From Solirubrobacter pauli (lineage in GTDB: Bacteria; Actinomycetota; Thermoleophilia; Solirubrobacterales; Solirubrobacteraceae), in the NCBI RefSeq assembly GCF_003633755.1, contig NZ_RBIL01000001.1, forward strand, positions 3,891,426 to 3,955,425: 64,000 nt of DNA. Reading direction: 5' to 3'. Positions 41,806 to 49,687 of this stretch are shown here, one piece after another (positions within the stretch are counted from its first letter, which is position 1; each line of letters opens with the position of its first letter). Below the pieces are notes generated by a model. That model did no database searches and had not been told where the DNA came from. It was given only the letters and a program-made list of their open reading frames with translations. The position numbers were made by a program, and so were the translations under genes.

Positions 41806-42555
41806 GAGAACGCGATCGAGGCACGTGGCCTCGTCAAGCGCTACGGCGAGGTACAGGCCCTGGACGGGGTCGACCTCGACGTCGAGGCCGGGACGGTGTT
41901 CGGCCTGCTGGGACCCAACGGCGCCGGGAAGTCGACGACGGTCCGGATCCTCACGACGCTGTCCCGCCCGGACGCGGGGACGGTGCGCGTGGCGGGTGTG
42001 GACGCGCTCCGCGATCCCGTCGGCGTGCGGCGGGCGATCGGCGTCGTCGGCCAGAAGCACTCCGCGGATCCCGACGCCACCGGGCGCGAGAACCTGATCC
42101 TGCAGGCCGAGCTCTACGGCCTCCGCGACCGCTCCCGCGTCGACGAGCTGCTCGAGCGCTTCGGGCTGGCCGATGCGGCGCACCGGCAGGTCAAGACCTA
42201 CTCGGGCGGGATGGTGCGGCGCCTCGACGTCGCCATCGGGCTCATCCACACGCCGAAGGTGCTGTTCCTGGACGAGCCGACGACGGGCCTGGACCCCGAG
42301 GCGCGCGCCGACCTGTGGGCCGAGGTCGAGCGGCTCGCCCACGAGGAGCGGATGACGATCCTGCTGACCACGCACTACCTCGAGGAGGCCGACCGGCTCG
42401 CCTCGCAGCTCGCGATCGTCGACCGTGGCCGGATCGTCGCGCGCGGCACGCCCGACGAGCTCAAGGCCGAGATGCAGCGGGCCACGCAGAGCGACACGCC
42501 CCCGTCGCTCAACGACGTCTACCTCAACCACGCCGGAAGGGCGGTGGCCGCATGA
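41788..42555 (+). CDS. DrrA-like drug-export ABC ATPase
   Basis: 255 aa. Walker A GPNGAGKST near residue 45, signature YSGGMVRRLDVAIG near 140, Walker B VLFLDEPTTGLDPEAR near 160, LLTTHYLEEAD near 190. The beginning LVKRYGEVQALDGVDLDVEA is characteristic of daunorubicin-resistance type exporters. No ribosome site precedes the ATG, so the mRNA may be leaderless; a GTG at 41800 is an alternative start. It is coupled to the permease by ATGA. Confidence 0.9.
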   Translation: MTRTVFENAIEARGLVKRYGEVQALDGVDLDVEAGTVFGLLGPNGAGKSTTVRILTTLSRPDAGTVRVAGVDALRDPVGVRRAIGVVGQKHSADPDATGRENLILQAELYGLRDRSRVDELLERFGLADAAHRQVKTYSGGMVRRLDVAIGLIHTPKVLFLDEPTTGLDPEARADLWAEVERLAHEERMTILLTTHYLEEADRLASQLAIVDRGRIVARGTPDELKAEMQRATQSDTPPSLNDVYLNHAGRAVAA

Positions 42556-43289
42556 GCGCGATCCGGCAGAGCTGGCAGGTCTCCCTGCGCTACTTCCGCG
42601 TGCTGGCGCGCCAGCCCGCGTTCCTGCTGATCACGATCGTGCAGCCGCTGATCTGGTTGCTGCTGTTCGGCGCCCTCTTCGAGGCCGTCACGCAGATCCC
42701 CGGCTTCGGTGGCAGCGGCGACTACCTGGACTACCTCACGCCCGGCATCGTGGTCATGCTCGCCGTGTCCTCCGCCGGCTGGACCGGGATGGGCTTCGTC
42801 GAGGACATCAACAGCGGCGTCATGGACCGCATGCTCGTCTCGCCCGCCTGGCGCGGCGCGTTCAACGTCGGCAGCGTCGCGCAGTGCGTCGTGTCCGTGC
42901 TGCTGCAGACGCTGCTGATCGTCGGGCTGGCGCTGCTCATGGGCGCCGCGGTGCCGCACGTCGGCGTGCTGCTGCTCGTGGCCGCGTTGCTGGCCGCAGC
43001 GTTCGCGTCGCTCAGCAACGCCCTGGGGGTGCTCACGCGTCAGCGCGAGTCGCTGATCGGCGCCGTCTCGCTGCTCCTGCTCCCGCTCACGTTCCTGTCG
43101 AGCGCGCTGATGCAGCTCAGCCTGGCGCCCGGCTGGATCGGGACCGCGGCCAAGCTGAACCCGGTCGACTGGGCCGTGGTCGCCGCGCGCGACCCCGAGC
43201 TGCTGCGCATCGGCCTGCTGGTGGCGCTCACCCTGCTCTCAGGATGGTTCGCGACCCGCGCTTTCGCGGTCTACCAGCGTTCTTTGTGA
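42552..43289 (+). CDS. ABC-2 type permease (DrrB-like)
   Basis: 245 aa with six predicted helices. Features typical of DrrB: an N-terminal amphipathic start (SWQVSLRYFRVLARQPAFLL), IVQPLIWLLLFGALFEAV, YLTPGIVVMLAVSSAGWTGM, a cytoplasmic SGVMDRMLVSP loop, LLLLPLTFLSSALMQLS, and the late LNPVDWAVVAAR. With the ATPase it exports a hydrophobic compound, perhaps an antibiotic; the substrate is unknown. Confidence 0.9.
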   Translation: MSAIRQSWQVSLRYFRVLARQPAFLLITIVQPLIWLLLFGALFEAVTQIPGFGGSGDYLDYLTPGIVVMLAVSSAGWTGMGFVEDINSGVMDRMLVSPAWRGAFNVGSVAQCVVSVLLQTLLIVGLALLMGAAVPHVGVLLLVAALLAAAFASLSNALGVLTRQRESLIGAVSLLLLPLTFLSSALMQLSLAPGWIGTAAKLNPVDWAVVAARDPELLRIGLLVALTLLSGWFATRAFAVYQRSL

Positions 43290-43324
43290 CTCCCTGAAGA
43301 AAGCGCTGCTAGCTTCGCTTCGCG

Positions 43325-44128
43325 ATGGCCACCTGCTACCGCCACCCGAACCGCGAAACGGGCGTCTCGTGCTCGAACTGCGGACGCCCGATCTGCCCGG
43401 ACTGCATGACCCCGACGCCCGTCGGCATGCGCTGCCCGGAGTGCTCGCAGCAGAAGACGCAGGTGCGCAATCTGCGGACGATGAACGTCGAGCCGATCGC
43501 GACGTACATCTTGATCGCGATCAACGTGATGATCTTCATCGGCGCCCAGCAGAACTTCCGCGTCGAAGAGCAGCTCGTCCTCATCAACCTGGCGCAGGAC
43601 TCGACCGGCGCGCTCGTGGGCGTGAGCGAGGGGCAGTGGTGGCGGCTGATCACGTCCGGCTTCCTGCACACCGAGCTGATCCACATCGGGCTGAACATGC
43701 TCGCGCTGTTCTGGCTCGGGCGGATGATCGAGCCCGCGCTCGGCCATGCGCGCTTCGTCGGCATCTACTTCGCGTCGCTGCTGACCGGCTCGCTCGGCGT
43801 CATGATCCTGGACCCGGACGCGGCCACGCGCGGTGCCTCGGGCGCGATCTACGGCCTGCTCGGCGCGGCGATCGTGATGGCCCGGAACCGCAACATCGAC
43901 CTGATGCAGTCCGGGCTGATCCCGATCCTGGCGATCAACCTGCTGTTCACCTTCTTCGCCAACGGCATCTCGATCGGCGGGCACATCGGCGGCCTGATCG
44001 GCGGTCTGGTGGTGACGTTCGTGGTCGAGGAGCTCGCGGCGCGCCGGCGCGGCTCGACGTCGATCGCGGTCGGCTTCTGCGCCGTGATCGGGATCGCCGC
44101 CGCGGCGGCCTCCATCGCGCTCGCCTAA
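43325..44128 (+). CDS. Rhomboid-family intramembrane serine protease with N-terminal zinc motif
   Basis: 267 aa. The N-terminus has a B-box-like zinc cluster (CYRHPNRETGVSCSNCGRPI, CPDC, CPEC), then six membrane helices: WWRLITSGFLHTELIHIGLN, GASGAIYGLLGA with the catalytic Ser near residue 171, and GGHIGGLIGGLVV with the catalytic His near 220. Length and layout match actinobacterial rhomboids. Substrate unknown. It stops where the convergent BtuF-like gene ends (4-bp overlap). Confidence 0.92.
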   Translation: MATCYRHPNRETGVSCSNCGRPICPDCMTPTPVGMRCPECSQQKTQVRNLRTMNVEPIATYILIAINVMIFIGAQQNFRVEEQLVLINLAQDSTGALVGVSEGQWWRLITSGFLHTELIHIGLNMLALFWLGRMIEPALGHARFVGIYFASLLTGSLGVMILDPDAATRGASGAIYGLLGAAIVMARNRNIDLMQSGLIPILAINLLFTFFANGISIGGHIGGLIGGLVVTFVVEELAARRRGSTSIAVGFCAVIGIAAAAASIALA

Positions 44129-45012
44129 GAGAGAGCGCGGACGCCGCCCGGCGGCTCCGGCACGCGGTCCGGGTGCAGCGCGTGGGCGAGCCACTCCAGG
44201 CCGTCCACGAGCCGCGGGCCCGGGCGCGAGAACCAGGCGGACGCGTCGGCGACGACGATCCGGCCGGCGCCCAGCGCGGCCAGCCGGTCGGCGTACGCAG
44301 CGGCCTCCTGCGCGCCGCGCTCGACGTCGTAGCCACACGGTGCGACGACCACGACCTCCGGCTGCGTGGCGGCGACCTCGTCCCAGGTGCGCTGCTCGGA
44401 CGGCTCGCCCGGCAGCCCCAGCGGGTCGACGCCCCCGGCGAGCTCGATCAGCTGCGGGACCCAGTGGCCGCCGATGAACACCGGGTCCAGCCACTCGAGC
44501 ATCGCGACCCGCACCGGCGGCGCGTCGCGCACTGCGAGGCGGACCTTATCGATCCGCGCGGCGGCCGCGTTGACCAGGTCCACGCCCGCGTCCTTGCGGT
44601 CCGTGGCCTGGGCCAGCGTGCGGACGTCGCCGAGGACCTCGCCGAGCGTGTGCGGGTCCAGGCTGACGATGGCCGGCGCGGGGTCCATGCGCTCGGCGAT
44701 CGCGCGCACGTCGTCGACGGACACGGCGCAGACGCTGCACAGCGCCTGGGTGACGATCAGGTCGGGCTGCAGGCGCCGCAGGGTCGCCTCGTCCAGCTCG
44801 TAGATCGAGCGGCCCTCCTGGGTGAGGGCGCGGACCGCCGCGTCGATCTCGGCGGGCGCCAGGCCCGGGCCGATTACGTCACGCGTGACCTTGGGTAAGT
44901 TGAGCGCCTGTGACGGGTGATCGCACTCGTGCGTGACCGCGGTGACCTCGGCCCCCAGGCCGAGGGCGAACAGGGTCTCGGTGGCGGACGGCACAAGGGA
45001 GACGATGCGCAT
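44125..45012 (-). CDS. BtuF/FepB-like binding protein without signal peptide
   Basis: 295 aa of the helical-backbone-type metal/cobalamin-binding family: IVSLVPSATETLFALGLG, VTHECDHPSQALNLPKVTRD, IVTQALCSVCAVS, IVSLDPHTLGEVLGDV, EWLDPVFIGGHWVPQLIELA, VVVAPCGYDVER. It starts directly with the first beta strand and has no signal peptide or lipobox, as seen in a cytoplasmic subgroup (cobalamin-binding protein). No ABC transporter genes are adjacent. Three Cys residues in the middle (CSVCAV, APCGY) could bind metal. Confidence 0.82.
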   Translation of the reverse strand: MRIVSLVPSATETLFALGLGAEVTAVTHECDHPSQALNLPKVTRDVIGPGLAPAEIDAAVRALTQEGRSIYELDEATLRRLQPDLIVTQALCSVCAVSVDDVRAIAERMDPAPAIVSLDPHTLGEVLGDVRTLAQATDRKDAGVDLVNAAAARIDKVRLAVRDAPPVRVAMLEWLDPVFIGGHWVPQLIELAGGVDPLGLPGEPSEQRTWDEVAATQPEVVVVAPCGYDVERGAQEAAAYADRLAALGAGRIVVADASAWFSRPGPRLVDGLEWLAHALHPDRVPEPPGGVRALS

Positions 45013-45253
45013 GGCCTCAGACGCAGTATGGCGGCAGGAGGGCGAGTCGCTGGTCCACGACTACGAGTTCGAGGACTTCAAGGCGGCCGTCGCCTTCGTC
45101 AACCGCGTGGCCGACGTCGCCGAGGAGGCCAACCACCACCCGGACATCCTCGTCCACGGCTGGAACAAGGTGCGGTTGACGCTCACCACGCACTCCGAGG
45201 GTGGGCTCACCGACGACGACCACCGGCTGGCGAAGCGCATCGACGCTCTGTGA
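45011..45253 (+). CDS. Pterin-4a-carbinolamine dehydratase (PCD/DCoH family)
   Basis: 80 aa from the ATG at 45011, 8-9 nt after AGGGAG (the ATG at 45005 is too close). YEFEDFKAAVAFVNRVADVA and EEANHHPDILVHGWNKVRLT carry the conserved HHPD dyad, with HSEGGLTDDDHRLAKRID at the end. The enzyme regenerates tetrahydropterin by dehydrating 4a-hydroxytetrahydrobiopterin. No phenylalanine hydroxylase gene is near. Its start overlaps that of the divergent BtuF-like gene by 2 bp. Confidence 0.88.
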   Translation: MASDAVWRQEGESLVHDYEFEDFKAAVAFVNRVADVAEEANHHPDILVHGWNKVRLTLTTHSEGGLTDDDHRLAKRIDAL

Positions 45254-45317
45254 CGGGGTATTCTGCGCCCGTCGCCCTGATGAACGACGACGACAGCTCC
45301 CGAAGTAAGAGGACCAC

Positions 45318-46640
45318 ATGATCGCCCTGCTCCTGTTGGCGGTCCTGGTCCTCATCCTGCTCAACGCGTTCTTCGTGGCCGCCGAGTTCGCTCTCGTGCG
45401 CTCGCGCAAGGCCCACCTGCAGACGGACGCGGACGAGGGCAAGAAGGGCGCCGCGACCGCGGTGAACATGATGGACGACCTCTCGCGCTACCTGAGCGCG
45501 GCGCAGGTCGGCATCACGCTCACGTCGCTGGGCCTCGGCTTCCTCGGCGAGCCGGCGATCGGCTCGCTGATCGAGGACATCCTCGGCGAGGACGTGCCGC
45601 ACTGGGCCTCGACGCTGGTGTCGGTCGGCCTCGCCTACCTGATCACCACGTCGATCCACATCACGCTTGGCGAGCAGGTGCCGAAGATCTACGCGATCCA
45701 GAAGGCCGAGCCCGTCGCCCGCTGGGTAGCCCGGCCGCTGTTCGTGTTCACGCGCGTGTTCTCGCCGTTCATCGGCGCCCTGAACGCCACCTCGAACGGG
45801 ATCCTGCGGTTGGTCGGCGTCAAGACGGCGGGACAGCTCGACGAGGGCGAGTCGCCGGAGGAGCTGCGCGTGCTCATCCAGGAGTCCGTCACCGGCGGCA
45901 AGCTCGACCCGGGCGAGGCGGGCATGCTCACGGGCGTCTTCCACCTGCACGAGCAGCAGGCGCGGCAGGTCATGACGCCCGCGCCGGCCGTGATCACCGT
46001 GGACACGTCCGAGGACGTCGAGACCGCGCTGCGGCGCTGCGTGGCGTCCGGGCACACGCGCCTGGTCGTCACCGAGGACGAGAACAAGGACCGCGTGAAG
46101 GGCATCGTGCACTCGAACCAGCTCGCGCAGCTGCTGCTCACCGAGGGGCCGCAGGCGACGCTGGACGGGCTGGTGCGCGAGGTGCCGATCGTGCCCGAGA
46201 CCAAGCCGCTGGACGACCTGCTCGCCGACCTGCAGCGCTCGCGCTCCTCGCTGGCGGTCGTGATCGACGAGTACGGCCGCACCGCCGGCATCGTCACCGT
46301 CGAGGACATCATCGAAGAGGTCGTCGGCGAGATCGACGACGAAACTGACCCTCAGGGCGGCGAAGTTCGCAGATTGGCCAACGGCGACTGGTTCGTCCGC
46401 GGCCACGTCGCGATCACCGACCTGATCGACTACGGGCTCGAGCTGCCGGTCGACTCGGACGCCTACAACAGCGTCGGCGGCTTCGTCTTCGGGGAGCTCG
46501 GACGGCTGCCGAAGCGCGGCGACACGGTGGTGCACAACGGCTACTCGATCCGCGTCGAGTCCGTCCGCGAGAACCGGATCGAGGCCGTTCGCATCCGCGA
46601 TCGGCACGTTCCGAAGGCCGAGTCGAACGTCCAGTCTTGA
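45318..46640 (+). CDS. CNNM/CorC-family transporter with CBS domains (hemolysin-type)
   Basis: 440 aa. An N-terminal DUF21/CNNM membrane domain has three to four helices (LLLLAVLVLILLNAFFVAAE, LVSVGLAYLITTSIHITLGE, QVPKIYAIQKAEPVARWVAR), then a CBS pair (VMTPAPAVITVDTSEDVETA, LAVVIDEYGRTAGIVTVEDI) and a C-terminal CorC/HlyC domain (VSDAYNSVGGFVFGELGRLP-like region). The family moves Mg2+ or Co2+ and binds ATP at the CBS domains. GTG/ATG choice is clear: ATG preceded by AAGAGG. Confidence 0.9.
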   Translation: MIALLLLAVLVLILLNAFFVAAEFALVRSRKAHLQTDADEGKKGAATAVNMMDDLSRYLSAAQVGITLTSLGLGFLGEPAIGSLIEDILGEDVPHWASTLVSVGLAYLITTSIHITLGEQVPKIYAIQKAEPVARWVARPLFVFTRVFSPFIGALNATSNGILRLVGVKTAGQLDEGESPEELRVLIQESVTGGKLDPGEAGMLTGVFHLHEQQARQVMTPAPAVITVDTSEDVETALRRCVASGHTRLVVTEDENKDRVKGIVHSNQLAQLLLTEGPQATLDGLVREVPIVPETKPLDDLLADLQRSRSSLAVVIDEYGRTAGIVTVEDIIEEVVGEIDDETDPQGGEVRRLANGDWFVRGHVAITDLIDYGLELPVDSDAYNSVGGFVFGELGRLPKRGDTVVHNGYSIRVESVRENRIEAVRIRDRHVPKAESNVQS

Positions 46641-46769
46641 AATGAAACTGCGTGACGAATTGCACTTTCGCCTCTGACGCGCTACCTTCCCGCCAGCCAA
46701 CTTGCCGCTCCGGCGGTTGAGGAGGAGAGAGAGGGAGATCCTGGGGAGGATCGACCGAGTAAGCACGCA

Positions 46770-46802
46770 GCGCCCGGGCTCAGGGGAGCGAGACCCGGGC
46801 GC
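46770..46802 (+). ncRNA. Hairpin with conserved 16-nt loop, upstream of the radical SAM gene
   Basis: A 9-bp stem GCGCCCGGG / CCCGGGCGC closes the loop CTCAGGGGAGCGAGA. The motif CTCAGGGGAGCGAGAC recurs unchanged in a second hairpin (47934-47970) with a different stem. A purine-rich run (ggaggagagagagggag) precedes it. Possibly a structured leader of the downstream gene. Confidence 0.55.
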
Positions 46803-46856
46803 GACGTGTTTAACGGGCCTGATCCGCGATTCGCGGCCGGTCCGTATCCGCGTGTG

Positions 46857-47930
46857 ATGTCCGCTGTGCCGGCCGACCGGCTCCTCCAGATCGACACGAT
46901 CTACCTCGAGCCCGCCGCCACCGAGCTCGCTCGTGGGCAGCAGGTGCTCGCACGGTTCCCGGACGCGCGGCTCGTCGAAGTCGGCTCGCACTGGCAGATC
47001 CCCGAGCTGCACGGCAACGCCGGCAACGTCGCCGACTGGAACCGGATCAAGCGGACGCATCTCGTCCTCGGGACGCTGAAGTCCCCGCGGATCCGGCCGA
47101 ACGGGCGGTCGAGCGACTTCATCGCGCCGTCGCAGGCCAACGGGTGCACGATGAGCTGCGCCTACTGCTACGTGCCGCGGCGGAAGGGCTACGCGAACCC
47201 GATCACGGTCTTCGCGAACATCGACCAGCTGCTGCGGGCGACGGAGCGGCACATCGCCCGCCAGGGCGTGAAGGCGACGCCGAACCAGTGCGACCCGCGC
47301 GACTGGGTCTACGACATCGGCGAGAACTCCGACTGCTCCGTCGACGCGTTGATCTCCGACAACGTGCGCGACTACGTCGAGCTGTTCGCCCGGACGGACG
47401 GGGCGAAGGCGTCGTTCGCGACGAAGGCGGTCAACCGCGAGCTGCTCGACTGGGACCCGCGCGGCGGGACGCGGGTGCGCTTCTCGCTGATGCCGCGTGA
47501 CCTGTCACGGCTGCTCGACGTCCGCACCGACCCGGTGGGCGAGCGGATCGCCGCGATCGACGACTTCGTGGCCGCGGGCTACGAGGTGCACGTGAACCTC
47601 TCGCCGGTCGTCGTGCACGAGGGCTGGCTCGAGGCCTGGGACGAGCTGCTCGGGGAGCTCGACGCGGGGGTGGGCGCCGCGGCGAAGGCGCAGCTCGCCG
47701 CCGAGGTCATCTTCCTCACGCACAACGAGCAGCTGCACGAGGTCAACCTCGGCTGGCACCCACGGGCGGAAGCGGTGCTGTGGACGCCCGGGACGCAGGA
47801 GCGCAAGCGCTCGCAGAGCGGCGGGCTCAACGTGCGCTACCGGTCGGGCTGGAAGGGCGCTCGCGTGCGCGAGCTGCTGGCCCTCATCGAGCGCCGCACC
47901 CCGTGGCTCCGCGTGCGATACGCGTTTTAA
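46857..47930 (+). CDS. Spore photoproduct lyase-like radical SAM protein
   Basis: 357 aa from ATG 46857; a GTG at 46806 directly after the hairpin would add 17 residues. The 4Fe-4S motif is CTMSCAYC near residues 97-104, framed by DFIAPSQANG and YVPRRKGYANPITVF, a signature of the SplB-like family outside Bacillus. The middle has SFATKAVNRELLDWDP and the C-terminus VNLSPVVVHEGWLEAWDELL, ending AVLWTPGTQERKRSQSGG. Family members repair 5-thyminyl-dihydrothymine in UV-damaged spore DNA; the substrate in a probable non-sporulator is open. The gene is framed by two hairpins and by GTGTTTAA...TTAAACAC. Confidence 0.85.
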   Translation: MSAVPADRLLQIDTIYLEPAATELARGQQVLARFPDARLVEVGSHWQIPELHGNAGNVADWNRIKRTHLVLGTLKSPRIRPNGRSSDFIAPSQANGCTMSCAYCYVPRRKGYANPITVFANIDQLLRATERHIARQGVKATPNQCDPRDWVYDIGENSDCSVDALISDNVRDYVELFARTDGAKASFATKAVNRELLDWDPRGGTRVRFSLMPRDLSRLLDVRTDPVGERIAAIDDFVAAGYEVHVNLSPVVVHEGWLEAWDELLGELDAGVGAAAKAQLAAEVIFLTHNEQLHEVNLGWHPRAEAVLWTPGTQERKRSQSGGLNVRYRSGWKGARVRELLALIERRTPWLRVRYAF

Positions 47931-47933
47931 ACA

Positions 47934-47970
47934 CTTCCGGCCGCCTCAGGGGAGCGAGACAGCCGGGAAG
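47934..47970 (+). ncRNA. Second hairpin with the same 16-nt loop, downstream of the radical SAM gene
   Basis: Stem CTTCCGGC / GCCGGGAAG (8 bp with one bulged G) around a loop containing the identical CTCAGGGGAGCGAGAC (47945-47960). It begins 3 bp after the stop codon and is followed by a purine-rich run (ggaggaggggtgcgatgag). It could also act as terminator. Confidence 0.55.
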
Positions 47971-48063
47971 TGGTTCTGGAGGAGGGGTGCGATGAGAAGA
48001 TCGTCGCGAAGCTGATGCTCCCAACGCGATCTCAATCGTAGCTAAACATTCCCTCGATGTAAA

Positions 48064-48855
48064 TCAATATGTATGGAAACCGCGTCCGGTCTTGCGGCCG
48101 AGCGCGCCTTCGGCGATCAACCGGTCGATGGTCGCCGGGACGTCCGCGTCGATCGTGCGGCCGATCGCGGCGCTCACGTCCAGCCCGACGAGGTCCAGCA
48201 GGGCGAGCGGGCCCATCGGGTGGCCGGCGCCGAGCTGCATGCAGGTGTCGATCGCCTCGGCGCTCAGCTCGGTGCGCTCCATCAGGCGGACGGCCTCGAA
48301 CAGGAACGGGAACAGCAGGCGGTTGACGACGAAGCCGGGCGTGTCCGGCACCTCGACGGCGGTCTTGCCGAGGGCCGTGCACAGGTCGCGCGCCCGCTGC
48401 TTGGTCGTCGGGCTCGCCTCGGGCGGGAACGCGAGCTCCACGAGGTCCATCTTCGGCACGGGGTTGAAGACGTGCAAGCCGACGAAGCGCTCGGGGTGGC
48501 CGCTCGCCTGCGCCAGGTCGCTCACCGGCAGGCTGCTGGTGGTGGTGGCCAGGATCGCGTCGCCGGCCACGTGGGCGTCGAGGTCTTCCCAGAAGGCGGC
48601 CTTGGCGTGCGGGTCCTCGACGATCGCCTCGACGACGAACGTGGCGTCGCGCAGGACGTGCGCGTCCCGGCTGACGGTGACGTTGCCGTTCACCGCCGTT
48701 CCCAGCCGCTCGCAGATCGAGTGGACCTTCGCGGTCGCCCGCTCGCACGAGGAGTCGGAGCGCGCGAGCACCGTTACCTCGCCCCGCGTGGCGGCGACGG
48801 CCGCCAGCCCGCATGCGATGGCTCCGGATCCTGCGATGGCCAGACGCTCCGACAC
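48064..48855 (-). CDS. 3-hydroxyacyl-CoA (3-hydroxybutyryl-CoA) dehydrogenase
   Basis: 263 aa from GTG, with AAGGAGAG 5 nt upstream. The N-terminal NAD-binding loop is LAIAGSGAIACGLAAV; ATFVVEAIVEDPHAKAAFWE, TTTSSLPVSDLA, HVFNPVPKMDLVEL (catalytic His), DTPGFVVNRLLFP and GHPMGPLALLDLVGLD are diagnostic. It oxidises (S)-3-hydroxyacyl-CoA in fatty acid or butyrate metabolism. No other beta-oxidation gene is adjacent. A perfect 16-bp palindrome 20 bp before the start is its likely operator. Confidence 0.92.
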   Translation of the reverse strand: MSERLAIAGSGAIACGLAAVAATRGEVTVLARSDSSCERATAKVHSICERLGTAVNGNVTVSRDAHVLRDATFVVEAIVEDPHAKAAFWEDLDAHVAGDAILATTTSSLPVSDLAQASGHPERFVGLHVFNPVPKMDLVELAFPPEASPTTKQRARDLCTALGKTAVEVPDTPGFVVNRLLFPFLFEAVRLMERTELSAEAIDTCMQLGAGHPMGPLALLDLVGLDVSAAIGRTIDADVPATIDRLIAEGALGRKTGRGFHTY

Positions 48856-48874
48856 TGGTCTCTCCTTCCAGTGG

Positions 48875-48890
48875 TTGACTCGCGAGTCAA
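48875..48890. promoter_or_regulatory. Perfect 16-bp palindrome, likely operator
   Basis: TTGACTCGCGAGTCAA, fully symmetric, located 20 bp upstream of the dehydrogenase start. It contains TTGACT, which could double as a -35 box. The form fits TetR/FadR-like regulators of fatty-acid genes. Confidence 0.6.
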
Positions 48891-48981
48891 TCCGGATCGT
48901 ACGGTCGTGGGCGCTATGGTCGTGTGACGAGCCGCACGGACTTGCTCGCAGCGGGCGTGCGGCGTAGGGTCAACCCCACGT

Positions 48982-49674
48982 ATGGAGCCCTTGACGCTCG
49001 GAAGCCGGACACCTGAGGAACACGAGGAGCGCCAGGCCGCGCTCGATCGGGGAGTGCCGTTCCTGGTGTTCCGCGACGGCGACGGCCGCCAGCGGATCTT
49101 CAACCTCGAGTCCGCGTCCGACTCGATCACGGTCGGCCGCCGCTACGAGGCCGACGTCTCGCTGCCGTGGGACCCGGAGGCCTCGCGCCTGCACGCGGAG
49201 CTGTCCTACCGCGCCGGCGAGTGGACGATCTGCGACGACGGCTGGTCCCAGAACGGCACGTGGGTCAACGGCCTGCGGCTCGCCGGGCGCCGCCGGCTCG
49301 CGGACGGCGACCTCGTGAAGATCGGCCGGACGATCATGGGCTTCCACGCGCCGGGCAGCGGCGGCCCCGGCCCGACCATGGTCGAGGCCGAGCTGTCCTC
49401 CACACCGCGCTTCTCCGAGCAGCAGCAGCGCATCCTGCGCGCGCTCTGCCGGCCGCTGTTCGCCGACGGTGACGGCTTCAACCCGAACTCCGACCTCGAA
49501 GTGGCGGAGGAGACCGGGGTGGACGTCGACATCGTCACCCAGGAGCTGGACCTGCTCGCCCGCCTGTTCGGGCTCGAGGACATGCCGCGCGCCGAGCGCC
49601 GGGCGGAGGTCGCGCTGCTGGCCGTGCGCTCCGGCCTGGTCGGTGCCGACGAAGGTGGCGGCACCCAGGCGTAA
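48982..49674 (+). CDS. FHA-domain protein with C-terminal winged-helix-like region
   Basis: 230 aa. Residues about 45-125 form an FHA fold: SITVGRRYEADVSLPWDPEA, SRLHAELSYRAGEWTICDDG, SQNGTWVNGLRL, which includes the Arg, Ser-x-x-His and Asn-Gly phosphothreonine-binding residues. The C-terminal 85 residues are helical (FSEQQQRILRALCRPLFADG, EETGVDVDIVTQELDLLARL) and resemble a winged helix. It likely reads a Ser/Thr-kinase signal; no kinase is nearby. The following oxidoreductase starts 13 bp downstream. Confidence 0.87.
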   Translation: MEPLTLGSRTPEEHEERQAALDRGVPFLVFRDGDGRQRIFNLESASDSITVGRRYEADVSLPWDPEASRLHAELSYRAGEWTICDDGWSQNGTWVNGLRLAGRRRLADGDLVKIGRTIMGFHAPGSGGPGPTMVEAELSSTPRFSEQQQRILRALCRPLFADGDGFNPNSDLEVAEETGVDVDIVTQELDLLARLFGLEDMPRAERRAEVALLAVRSGLVGADEGGGTQA

Positions 49675-49687
49675 CCTTGCTCGCCTG

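Noticed and set aside
46806-46856. GTG start for the radical SAM protein immediately after the first hairpin
   Set aside because: The added 17 residues do not resemble the family N-terminus and no ribosome site precedes it; the ATG at 46857 is preferred, though the choice is not certain.
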